Origin: JASLQO01 sp002327525
GTDB lineage: Bacteria; Pseudomonadota; Gammaproteobacteria; Pseudomonadales; Azotimanducaceae
Reading direction: 5' to 3'
Length of the DNA stretch: 64,000 bases
Assembly (NCBI GenBank): GCA_030744435.1
Contig: JASLQO010000013.1
Coordinates: 496,001-560,000 of the forward strand
A model generated the notes under the pieces. That model saw only the letters and a program-made list of their open reading frames with translations. It searched no databases and was not told the origin of the DNA. The position numbers were made by a program, and so were the translations under genes. Shown here piece after piece: positions 53,558 through 60,566 of this stretch; position 1 is the first letter of the stretch; the number at the start of each line of letters is the position of its first letter.

Positions 53558-54229
53558 ATGAGCGCACGCCAGCCTGCGCATACGCGCGGCGATCAGACCA
53601 AGCGGCAGCTGATGCGGGCAGCCGAATCTCTGTTTGCGGAACAGGGGCTCGCCAACGTGTCCGTGCGGGCTATCGTCACCGCAGCCGGTCAGCGTAACGA
53701 ATCGGCGTTGCACTACCATTTCGGTGGCCGTGAAGGTCTGATCGCGGCACTCCATGAGGAGCGTACCGGTCAGATTCGTGAGGAACGCGAGGGTATGCTG
53801 GCCAATCTCCTGCGAGGGGGGGGCGCATTGGCATTACACGATCTCGCCAGTGTGATGGTACGGCCGGTCTTTCAACTCGCGGGACGGGATAGCGGATTTC
53901 GAGATTACCTGAAGGTGTTCGCGCATCTGGTGCTGTTCTCGGGTCGCCAGCTGTCGGTCCTGCTGGCGGAATACGAGGCCGCGGATGTAGAGGAAGCGCG
54001 TAGAACGCTTGCACGAACCTGCCCACAGCTGGATCCTCGGTTGCTCGACGTGCGCTTCGAGAATGCGGCACGCTTCGCTACGCTCGCGATGTCGAAGCGT
54101 GCCCGTGAAAGGGGAACCTTCCGGGGCAAGCAGGCGGAGTTTTTCATCAGTAACCTGGTCGACACGGTGGCGGCGATGCTGGCCGCGGCGCCTTCCACGG
54201 AGACGCTATCCCTGCTGGATAGGATTTGA
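53558..54229 (+). CDS. TetR family transcriptional regulator
   Basis: 223 residues from the ATG at 53558 (frame open from 53516). The helix-turn-helix is RQLMRAAESLFAEQGLANVS, then VRAIVTAAGQRNESALHYHF near residues 15-55, with the family's Tyr-His-Phe recognition-helix end. The C-terminal ligand domain is typical of acyl-CoA-linked regulators (VFQLAGRDSGFRDYLKVFAH). It is divergent from a crotonase and 29 bp upstream of a dehalogenase-like hydrolase. It probably represses the divergent crotonase and itself through the CTAATG/CATTAG repeat. Confidence 0.85.
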   Translation: MSARQPAHTRGDQTKRQLMRAAESLFAEQGLANVSVRAIVTAAGQRNESALHYHFGGREGLIAALHEERTGQIREEREGMLANLLRGGGALALHDLASVMVRPVFQLAGRDSGFRDYLKVFAHLVLFSGRQLSVLLAEYEAADVEEARRTLARTCPQLDPRLLDVRFENAARFATLAMSKRARERGTFRGKQAEFFISNLVDTVAAMLAAAPSTETLSLLDRI

Positions 54230-54258
54230 ACGCGCACCATTCAATTTGAGGGCTGCAC

Positions 54259-55287
54259 ATGGAATATGTGAGAACCGACGAAACGAGATTCGAAAACCTG
54301 CCTGGATATACGTTTGAGGCGCATTATGTGGAAGTGCCGGACACGCAGGGTGGTACGCTGCGCATGCACTACGTCGACGAAGGAGAAGGCGACGTGGTTC
54401 TATGTCTTCACGGACAGCCATCCTGGTCGTATCTGTACCGAAAGATGATTCCACTTCTCGTACAGGGCGGCTGCCGCGTGATCGCACCCGATTTCATCGG
54501 TTTCGGCAAGTCCGACAAGCCGACCTCCCGGGACGACTACACCTACGCTAACCATGTGGCGTGGCTAACAGCACTGCTGGAGGCCCTCGATCTCAGCGGT
54601 ATCACGCTGTTCTGCCAGGATTGGGGTGGATTGATAGGGCTGCGCACCGCAGCCGAGAACCCGGAACGCTTCGCGCGCATCGTGCCTGCCAATACCGGGC
54701 TGCCGGATGCACAGGGCATTGCGGATGATCAGATCGCGCCGGTGAGTGAGCGCATGCGCGCGTACTACGAGAGCATCCCGGTGCCCGCCGATGAGGTGGA
54801 GATGAGTGTGGCGATGGCGGGTGACGATACGGGCATGGGCTTTCTACATTGGGTGAAGTTCTGTGCCGAGTCCGAGGGCTTCGTGCCCGGCAGGGTGCTT
54901 GGTGCCAGCTGCGGTGGTGCGCTGTCGGCAGATGAAGTGCGTGCCTACGATGCCCCGTTTCCGGACGAGAACCACAAGGCAGGACCGCGAAAGTTCCCCA
55001 CCCTAGTACCCATCATTCCGGATAACCCGGCCATTCCCGCGAACCGGGCTGCCTGGGCGGAGTTCGAGCGATGGGAGAAACCGGTGCTGACCGCCTACGG
55101 CGATTCGGACCCGGTCACGGCCGGTGCGCACGTGCGGTTTCAGGAGCGCGTGCCGGGTGCGCGAGGGCAGGCGCATGTCACCATCGAGGGGGCGGGACAC
55201 TTTCTGCAGGAACAGGCGCCCGAGCAGCTGGCCCAGGTGGTGCTCGGGTTCATTGCCGACACTCCCCGTGAGAGTCGGGAAGATTAG
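54259..55287 (+). CDS. Alpha/beta hydrolase, haloalkane dehalogenase-like
   Basis: 342 residues. The oxyanion segment is CLHGQPSWSYLYRKM near residue 50. The nucleophile is Asp121 in FCQDWGGLIGLR, where most alpha/beta hydrolases have Ser, and the following Trp122 is a halide-stabilising residue of haloalkane dehalogenases. The catalytic His lies in IEGAGHFLQEQAPEQLA. Together these place it in the haloalkane dehalogenase group (HLD-I-like). GAGGG precedes the ATG. It follows the TetR gene by 29 bp. Natural halogenated substrates are possible, but some family members have other esters or epoxides as substrates. Confidence 0.82.
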   Translation: MEYVRTDETRFENLPGYTFEAHYVEVPDTQGGTLRMHYVDEGEGDVVLCLHGQPSWSYLYRKMIPLLVQGGCRVIAPDFIGFGKSDKPTSRDDYTYANHVAWLTALLEALDLSGITLFCQDWGGLIGLRTAAENPERFARIVPANTGLPDAQGIADDQIAPVSERMRAYYESIPVPADEVEMSVAMAGDDTGMGFLHWVKFCAESEGFVPGRVLGASCGGALSADEVRAYDAPFPDENHKAGPRKFPTLVPIIPDNPAIPANRAAWAEFERWEKPVLTAYGDSDPVTAGAHVRFQERVPGARGQAHVTIEGAGHFLQEQAPEQLAQVVLGFIADTPRESRED

Positions 55288-55293
55288 CTTTGG

Positions 55294-55336
55294 CGGCTGA
55301 GCAAGAGCGTGCCGGGTGGTTGTACAGGCTCAGCCG
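55294..55336. terminator. Inverted repeat between convergent genes, terminator-like
   Basis: CGGCTGAGC (55294-55302) and GCTCAGCCG (55328-55336) are perfect 9-bp arms around a 25-nt loop between the dehalogenase-like gene and DUF1330. There is no T-run and the right arm overlaps the DUF1330 stop, so a bidirectional hairpin is only possible. Confidence 0.35.
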
Positions 55337-55767
55337 ATATCGTTGCCGAGCCACGCGCCATGGGCGTCCACGGCCTCGATATTGAGCTGACCAGCCAGCC
55401 CGGCCGCACGGTGCTGACCAATTTCCTGCATTTCCTCGGAGCGCATCATGTCCATCATGGCGGCACGGGACGGGTACATGGCAATGGCGACCTTGTCCCA
55501 CAACTCCTCCACTTCGCCGAGCATCAGGCGTTCGACGGATGCGCTGAACATACCGGCGCCGCCGAATTTCTTCAGCAGCTGTGAGACACCCTGGGAATAA
55601 AGTGCGTAGGCCTGCTCTCCGGTGAGATCGGTCTTGTGGCCGTCGGCGTATTCCGCGCGCTCTTTGAACTTGAGCAGGTTGACCATATAGATCGGTCCAT
55701 CCGCGCCAGGTTCCAGGAAACCCGCCAGCTGCTGTTCGTTGGGTGTGACTGCGTTCTCTACTTTCAC
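55330..55767 (-). CDS. DUF1330 domain protein
   Basis: 145 residues with the ferredoxin-like alpha+beta course of DUF1330: GPIYMVNLLKFKERAEY near residue 25, then EQAYALYSQGVSQLLKKFGG and WDKVAIAMYPSRAAMMDMMR. The family is related to dimeric alpha/beta-barrel proteins and has no settled function. The GTG at 55767 follows AGGGAG at a good distance. It converges with the dehalogenase-like gene and precedes a sulfatase remnant. Confidence 0.78.
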   Translation of the reverse strand: MKVENAVTPNEQQLAGFLEPGADGPIYMVNLLKFKERAEYADGHKTDLTGEQAYALYSQGVSQLLKKFGGAGMFSASVERLMLGEVEELWDKVAIAMYPSRAAMMDMMRSEEMQEIGQHRAAGLAGQLNIEAVDAHGAWLGNDIG

Positions 55768-55791
55768 GTGTCTTGCTCCCTCAGTTCGGTA

Positions 55792-56220
55792 TCAGTTGGG
55801 CCGGTAGATGTATTCGTCACCTTCCTCGTAAGGTTGACCGCCGTGTTTGTCGATTAGTTGCGGCGATTGCGTGATGTTCGGCGACATGGGTTCCGCCTGC
55901 TCCGCATTGTGCGCATCGAGCAGGGCTTCGAGATCCGCCAGACGCTCAGGATGCTGGTGTACCAGGTTGGTCCGCTCCGTCGGATCTTCCGTGAGATCGA
56001 ACAGCCAGCGGCGGTTGTCGGGCATATCGGTGCGATAGAGTTTCCAACCCTGGTGCCGAACCGATTGATGATAGCCCTCGCGCCAGAACAGGGTCTCGCT
56101 CGGGGCACCGAGCATCTCGCCGCGTAGATACACTACCAGATCCACGCCATCGAGTTTGCGATCGTCCGGTATCTCGGCCCCGGCCGCGATGGTGTGGAAC
56201 AGGTCGATGTGGTGCACTGG
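55792..56220 (-). pseudogene. Sulfatase, C-terminal remnant
   Basis: About 142 codons read VHHIDLFHTIAAGAEIPDDR, then DGVDLVVYLRGEMLG, GWKLYRTDMPDNRRWLFDLT and EDPTERTNLVHQHPERLADL. This is the C-terminal subdomain of a type I sulfatase. The catalytic CxPSR half is absent. Reading upstream in frame leaves the family at about 56220, exactly where the C-terminus of another broken gene begins on the other strand. Confidence 0.8.
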
Positions 56221-56316
56221 ATGATCGAACGCAAACTCAGCGAGGACAAACCCGGTTACGCATCTTACCGTGAGCGGGTAGCGATGCTGCTGCCATGGCC
56301 GCTACAGCCGAAGTGA
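56218..56316 (+). pseudogene. DUF1295/methyltransferase-like membrane protein, C-terminal remnant
   Basis: 32 codons end at the TGA at 56314 and read WMIERKLSEDKPGYASYRER, then VAMLLPWPLQPK. This resembles the last segment of DUF1295 or isoprenylcysteine methyltransferase-like membrane enzymes (KPGY..Y..R...P-P pattern). Its 5' part is gone. It is head-to-head with the sulfatase remnant. Confidence 0.6.
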
Positions 56317-56325
56317 CGCCGGATG

Positions 56326-56625
56326 TCAGAAGTTCCGGTGGGTGGTGTAACCGCGGCCGGTTGGCTGGTATTTCATCAGTTTCGGAAACTCGGGTTGTTG
56401 GCGGGCTGTTTCGCCGACCTTGCTGAAGGCCTCTTCAGACGTCCACTGTGCATAGTGGACGATGCTGGTGCCATCCAGACCCTCGTGCAGAGTGCTCTCG
56501 ATGAAGCCCGGCTGTTTGCTCAAGAATCGCTCGACGTAAGCAGCGATATCGTGGAGTGCTTCGGCCTGGGCACCGGCTGCTACCTGAAAAGTGACGATTA
56601 CCGTGTGGTGCGATTGCTCTGACAC
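56326..56625 (-). CDS. Antibiotic biosynthesis monooxygenase (ABM) domain protein
   Basis: 99 residues of the small dimeric ABM fold: TVIVTFQVAAGAQAEALHDI, then KQPGFIESTLHEGLDGTSIV and HYAQWTSEEAFSKV. Members are cofactor-free monooxygenases, heme-degrading enzymes or simple ligand-binding proteins; the residues here do not decide. The GTG start at 56625 follows AAGGA. It is divergent from the crotonase at 56733. Confidence 0.82.
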   Translation of the reverse strand: MSEQSHHTVIVTFQVAAGAQAEALHDIAAYVERFLSKQPGFIESTLHEGLDGTSIVHYAQWTSEEAFSKVGETARQQPEFPKLMKYQPTGRGYTTHRNF

Positions 56626-56732
56626 TTGAGTTCCTTGATTGATTGAGACATCGATCAGTTTAAATCATGCGCTGCCTGTCACACGCTCCTCCGCTATGAT
56701 TTCGGTACCGATGATTTTCTTTGGAAGGGACG

Positions 56733-57506
56733 ATGACCGAGTCGATTCTGCTGGTGGACAAGCACGACGGTGTGGCGACGCTGACGCTCAACAGACCCGA
56801 GCAAATGAACGCGCTGTCGCTGGATTTGCGATGGGCGCTTCAGGAAGAACTAACCAGCATCCGCGGTGACAAGGATGTGGGAGTGGTGATCCTCACGGGT
56901 GCGGGGCGCGCGTTCTGCGCAGGGCTCGACCTCAAGGAAATGGGCCGTGTCGGGGCGGCACCCGGTGGACCACAGCCCGCCGATCCACCCTCGCTTCTGC
57001 GCGCGTTGCCGCAGCCGGTGATCGGTGCGATCAATGGTGTCGCGGTAACCGGGGGCTTCGAGATTTCGCTGTCCTGCGACCTGCTCGTGATAACTCCGCA
57101 AACCAGCTTTGCAGACACGCACGCCCGCGTAGGGCTCATTGCCGGATGGGGCCTCGGCGCGAGGCTGTCCCGTGCTGTGGGACTTGCTCGCGCCAAGGAA
57201 CTGTCGCTCACAGGTAATTTTCTCTCGGCCGAGAAGGCTTATGAGTGGGGACTGGCCAATCGCATCGTCGCGAGAGAGGATCTGTTGCCCACCTGTCGGG
57301 CTCTCGCCGAAGACATGCTCAGCTGCGTGCCGGAGGTGATGCTCGACTACAAACGGCAGATCGATCATGCCTACGATCTGTCTCTGGGGGATGCCATGAC
57401 CTACGAGGTGGATATCTGCCGCAGGCACCGGCCGCCTCCCCCAGAGGTGGTGGCCGAGCGGCGTACGCGCATTCAGGCGAGGGCGAGACGACAACTCGAT
57501 CGTTAA
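56733..57506 (+). CDS. Enoyl-CoA hydratase (crotonase family)
   Basis: 257 residues from the ATG at 56733, directly after GGAAGGGACG. ATLTLNRPEQMNALSLDLRW, GAGRAFCAGLDLKEMG and AINGVAVTGGFEISLSCDLL mark the fold. THARVGLIAGWGLGARLSRA holds the catalytic loop, without the usual Glu. The C-terminus is basic and extended. It lies upstream of the DUF35/thiolase pair on the same strand, separated by 314 bp that contain a repeat element, so common transcription is uncertain. Confidence 0.84.
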   Translation: MTESILLVDKHDGVATLTLNRPEQMNALSLDLRWALQEELTSIRGDKDVGVVILTGAGRAFCAGLDLKEMGRVGAAPGGPQPADPPSLLRALPQPVIGAINGVAVTGGFEISLSCDLLVITPQTSFADTHARVGLIAGWGLGARLSRAVGLARAKELSLTGNFLSAEKAYEWGLANRIVAREDLLPTCRALAEDMLSCVPEVMLDYKRQIDHAYDLSLGDAMTYEVDICRRHRPPPPEVVAERRTRIQARARRQLDR

Positions 57507-57820
57507 CCCTAATGTAGCAGAAATCTACACGCCCGGAGCGCCTGCGACTCGTCCTATACCTGGCGCTTCGCGGCCATGCTCGTATTTCGCTCAGGTCACA
57601 TACGGCGGTGGCATCGTAGATGGCGCGTATGCATCCCCTCTCGAAATGCTGCGCGCGCCCGCGAATCACCAGATCTAGAACGTCTGGACCGTGCACGTTT
57701 CTGCTGCATCAGGGTCAATGTACCGGCACCCTTTGCGCTTTGGGTGCTCGCTTCCCACAATAGCAGGTTTGCGGGACGCTGCATGCCGCGACTGATCTTG
57801 AGGAAAAGACGAGGAATATC
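57507..57820. other. Intergenic region holding the repeat
   Basis: Apart from the 83-bp repeat, a minus-strand frame near 57610-57700 reads VLDLVIRGRAQHFERGCIRA, then IYDATAVCDLS. It is unrecognised and runs straight into the repeat, so it may belong to a larger element. No other gene is visible. Confidence 0.4.
57523..57605 (-). repeat. 83-bp interspersed repeat, copy 1 (inverted relative to copy 2)
   Basis: Read on the minus strand, this stretch runs from CCGTATGTGACC (57605) to GGGCGTGTAGAT (57523). It aligns without gaps to 59459-59541 on the plus strand at 70 of 83 positions. It lies 17 bp after the crotonase stop. No coding frame is shared, and the two copies bracket the DUF35/thiolase pair. 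Confidence 0.8.
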
Positions 57821-58237
57821 GTGAGTTATACATTGCCGATTCCCCAGCCGGGGACACACACCAGACCCTTCTGGGAGGGGGCGAAGGCGGGCAAGCTGAT
57901 GCTGCCACGCTGCCAGGACTGCAACCGGGTGCACTGGTATCCGAGACACCTGTGCCCGAAATGTCACTCAGACAACCTGGAGTGGATCGAGGCGAGCGGG
58001 GAGGGGACGATTCACACGTATGCGGTTCAGCACCTCGCGTTCGGCCCGTGGGCGGCCGAAGCGCCGTATGTCACCGCCTATATCGACCTGAAGGAGGGCG
58101 ATCGCATGCTGACCGTGCTGCGTGGTGTGGATGCGGGCAAACCCCAGGACATTCGCATCGGCGCTGCCGTGAAGGTTGAATTCGAGCTCGCGAACGACGA
58201 TGTACACATCCCGTTCTGGCGGGTGGTGGAGGAATAG
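57821..58237 (+). CDS. DUF35 OB-fold protein with N-terminal zinc ribbon
   Basis: 138 residues. An N-terminal zinc ribbon with two Cys pairs, CQDC and CPKC, near residues 31-48 precedes an OB-fold (GTIHTYAVQHLAFGPWAAEA, then PYVTAYIDLKEGDRMLTVLR). DUF35 proteins are obligate partners of thiolase-like enzymes such as BbsA/BbsB and steroid side-chain aldol lyases, and help channel acyl-CoA. The GTG start follows GAGGAATATC. The thiolase begins 2 bp after the stop, so the proteins are made together and very probably form a complex. Confidence 0.88.
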   Translation: MSYTLPIPQPGTHTRPFWEGAKAGKLMLPRCQDCNRVHWYPRHLCPKCHSDNLEWIEASGEGTIHTYAVQHLAFGPWAAEAPYVTAYIDLKEGDRMLTVLRGVDAGKPQDIRIGAAVKVEFELANDDVHIPFWRVVEE

Positions 58238-58239
58238 AG

Positions 58240-59454
58240 ATGCCAGGACCCCTGTACAAAGCGGCGGCCATAGTTGGCGCGGCGGAAGCGAACGAAATAG
58301 GCTTTCTGGCCGAACCCATCACCTCGCTGCAGCTGCATATCGAGGCCATCAAGAATCTGAGCGACCAGACCGGCGTACCCATATCGGCTATCGAGGGGGT
58401 GTTCTCCACCGGCTGGTCGTCCGAATTATGCGAGCATCTGGGCCTGAAGCCCAGATACATAGACACCACCGCGGTGGGAGGCTGTTCCTTCGAGATGCAC
58501 GTGCATCATGCGCTTGCCGCCATTCACGCGGGCATCATCGACATCGCGCTGGTGACTCACGGTGAGAACGGACATTCCGTGGGCAAGCTCGGTGGCCGTG
58601 CGGTTGCGGGGCACTTCGCACGCGGCGCCGGGGTAATGTCCCCCGCGCACGAGATGAGCATGGCCTACGGACTCGGTGGCGCGCCGTCGAGCTACGCGCA
58701 TGCGATGGTGCGGCACATGCATCGCTACGGAACCACCACGGAGGACTATGCTCATATCGCCAAGGTAAGCCGCGACTGGGCGACCCTCAATCCGCGCGCG
58801 GCCATGTACTCGAAAGAGAAACACCCATTCGGCGGACCCATCACCGTTCAGCAGGTTGAGGAGTCACGCCTGATCGCGTGGCCGATGACCATCCTGCACT
58901 GCTGTATGGTCACTGACCATGGCGGTGCGGTGCTCGTGGTGAGTCCGCGCGTTGCGGCGGGGCTCGGTACGAGACCCGTATGGATTGCCGGTGCGGGTGA
59001 GAGCATGGGCCATTCCAATATGCTGGAAATGGATGATTTCACCGAAACTTCGGCTTCCCGCTCCGCTGAGGCAGCCTACACTATGGCCGGGATGGGTCCC
59101 TGCGACATGGAGATGGCGCTGGTGTACGACTCGTTCACGATTACCGCCGCCATCACCGTCGAGATGTTGGGGCTCGCGCCCCGCGGCGAGGGCCACGAGT
59201 TGTGGAAGGATGGCCGCGCGGCTCCGGGCGGCAGCTTTCCCATCAATACCAATGGCGGTGGCCTGTCCTTCAACCACAGCGGCATGTATGGCATGCCGCT
59301 GCTGGTCGAGGCGTACCGGCAGTTGTCCGGTACGGCGGAGGACGGCATTCATGGCGATCCGGGCAAACAGACCAGTGCGCGCACCTGTGTGGTCAATGGA
59401 ACGGGCGGTAGTCTGTCCACCACCGGCACACTGGTACTTATGGCCGACGATTAG
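58240..59454 (+). CDS. Thiolase-superfamily protein (SCP-x/lipid-transfer type)
   Basis: 404 residues of the thiolase fold. Cys82 in VGGCSFEMHVHHA takes the nucleophile position. NTNGGGLSFNHSGMYGMPLL carries the His of the NxGG/GHP loop, here in the modified form of SCP-x-like proteins. NGTGGSLSTTGTLVLM matches the C-terminal glycine loop, but lacks the second Cys of degradative thiolases. Such thiolase/DUF35 pairs carry out retro-aldol or Claisen cleavage of steroid or aromatic acyl-CoAs. It forms an operon with the DUF35 gene. Confidence 0.86.
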   Translation: MPGPLYKAAAIVGAAEANEIGFLAEPITSLQLHIEAIKNLSDQTGVPISAIEGVFSTGWSSELCEHLGLKPRYIDTTAVGGCSFEMHVHHALAAIHAGIIDIALVTHGENGHSVGKLGGRAVAGHFARGAGVMSPAHEMSMAYGLGGAPSSYAHAMVRHMHRYGTTTEDYAHIAKVSRDWATLNPRAAMYSKEKHPFGGPITVQQVEESRLIAWPMTILHCCMVTDHGGAVLVVSPRVAAGLGTRPVWIAGAGESMGHSNMLEMDDFTETSASRSAEAAYTMAGMGPCDMEMALVYDSFTITAAITVEMLGLAPRGEGHELWKDGRAAPGGSFPINTNGGGLSFNHSGMYGMPLLVEAYRQLSGTAEDGIHGDPGKQTSARTCVVNGTGGSLSTTGTLVLMADD

Positions 59455-59458
59455 CCTA

Positions 59459-59541
59459 CCGTATGTGACCCGAACGAAATGTGAGCATGCTCGCAAAGCG
59501 CCGGGTATGGGACGAGCCGAAGGCGTTCTGGGCGTGTAGAT
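59459..59541 (+). repeat. 83-bp interspersed repeat, copy 2
   Basis: It starts 4 bp after the thiolase stop with CCGTATGTGACC and ends GGGCGTGTAGAT. It is 84% identical over 83 ungapped positions to copy 1 at 57523-57605 in inverted orientation. Differences are mostly transitions, as expected of an old repeat pair. Confidence 0.8.
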
Positions 59542-59573
59542 ATCGCTGCGTCGGGGTTGGCAGCCGATGCGAC

Positions 59574-59601
59574 AGCCGCGGTTCGCGGGTGAATCGCGGC
59601 T
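59574..59601. terminator. Strong hairpin after the thiolase
   Basis: AGCCGCGGTTC and GAATCGCGGCT pair over 11 positions (one G-U) around the loop GCGGGT, within a stretch of repeated CGCGG words (59570-59660). There is no T-run. It may be a REP-like element or an mRNA-stabilising 3' hairpin of the DUF35/thiolase transcript. Confidence 0.5.
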
Positions 59602-59717
59602 CGAGCGGTTGTCGTGGAACACGCGGCGTTGTAGATCCGGAAGATCGCGGCTGCAGGAGCCCATGGAATAATTAGTCAGAAATTCCTTAACTATTTCAAC
59701 GGGTTAACTGCTGTTCT

Positions 59718-60536
59718 TCAGCCTGGGGGTCGCAGTTTGTAGATTGCGCGCAGCCGGGTGCTCATCACCGCGCCGCCGGTATCGCGCACATAGGCATCCA
59801 CCATCACGTCGACGAATTGATGGCCGCGTTTATCGAAGAGATCCTCAATGGCACATTCCACTAACAGGTCTGTGTCTCTCTCGACGGCAGCGTAATACTG
59901 GGAATCGGTTTGTATGTGCACCCACGGGTTCATATAGGTATTGCCAGCCAGTACCCAATTTGTGAGCCCCAACATGAACGCCGTGTTGGCAAGTCCCTCG
60001 CCGTCGAAGCGGTGCACGGGCGCCATGGCGCCCGGGTCCGCGACGTATGCGGACATGTTGTGCTCAGCACTCCATCGTGCTGGTAGCGCGTGCATGCCCT
60101 CGCGGGCCATGCGTTCGAGTACGTCGTGACTCACCGGCGGTATGTCCTGATTACGTTTCATTACCGGATCGCCGCGCATGACGGGGGGCTCCGGTATCTC
60201 GTCGTTCAGACGGATCACACCGGTGGCGCAGTGAGTGCCTTCCTGATCCACCAGCGTGGCGCGATACGACGAGTCGGTGACATCGGTGAGCGTCACGTCG
60301 AATGGGTAGCCATCGTAAAGAGGGCGATTGACCTCGATGTGCGCCATGCCGCGTGACAGCCAGTCCCTGCCCCAGGCGCGTGCGGCCGGGTGCACGAGGT
60401 AGGAGGATACCGTGACGCCGGGCACCAGAGCGCCCTTGAAGCCATAGGCTTGCGCCATTTCATCGGAGTGGATCTGGTTGCTCGATTCGGTTGCCTGGTT
60501 GAAGGCAGTGGCGTGCCAGTCTTGCGCAATTCTCAT
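59718..60536 (-). CDS. MaoC-like hotdog-fold protein
   Basis: 272 residues. The N-terminal half carries the hydratase-2-type pattern SNQIHSDEMAQAYGFKGALV followed by PG, with the Asp/His pair of MaoC-like dehydratases in modified form. The C-terminal half (MLGLTNWVLAGNTYMNPWVH, then VDAYVRDTGGAVMSTRLRAI) looks like a second hotdog. A double-hotdog acyl-CoA or acyl-ester hydratase or thioesterase is the likely function. Its promoter must lie downstream of the amidohydrolase start on the minus strand; the genes are 30 bp apart and probably co-transcribed. Confidence 0.7.
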   Translation of the reverse strand: MRIAQDWHATAFNQATESSNQIHSDEMAQAYGFKGALVPGVTVSSYLVHPAARAWGRDWLSRGMAHIEVNRPLYDGYPFDVTLTDVTDSSYRATLVDQEGTHCATGVIRLNDEIPEPPVMRGDPVMKRNQDIPPVSHDVLERMAREGMHALPARWSAEHNMSAYVADPGAMAPVHRFDGEGLANTAFMLGLTNWVLAGNTYMNPWVHIQTDSQYYAAVERDTDLLVECAIEDLFDKRGHQFVDVMVDAYVRDTGGAVMSTRLRAIYKLRPPG

Positions 60537-60566
60537 GTGTGTCGTTGTGCTTCGTATGTTTAGCGG

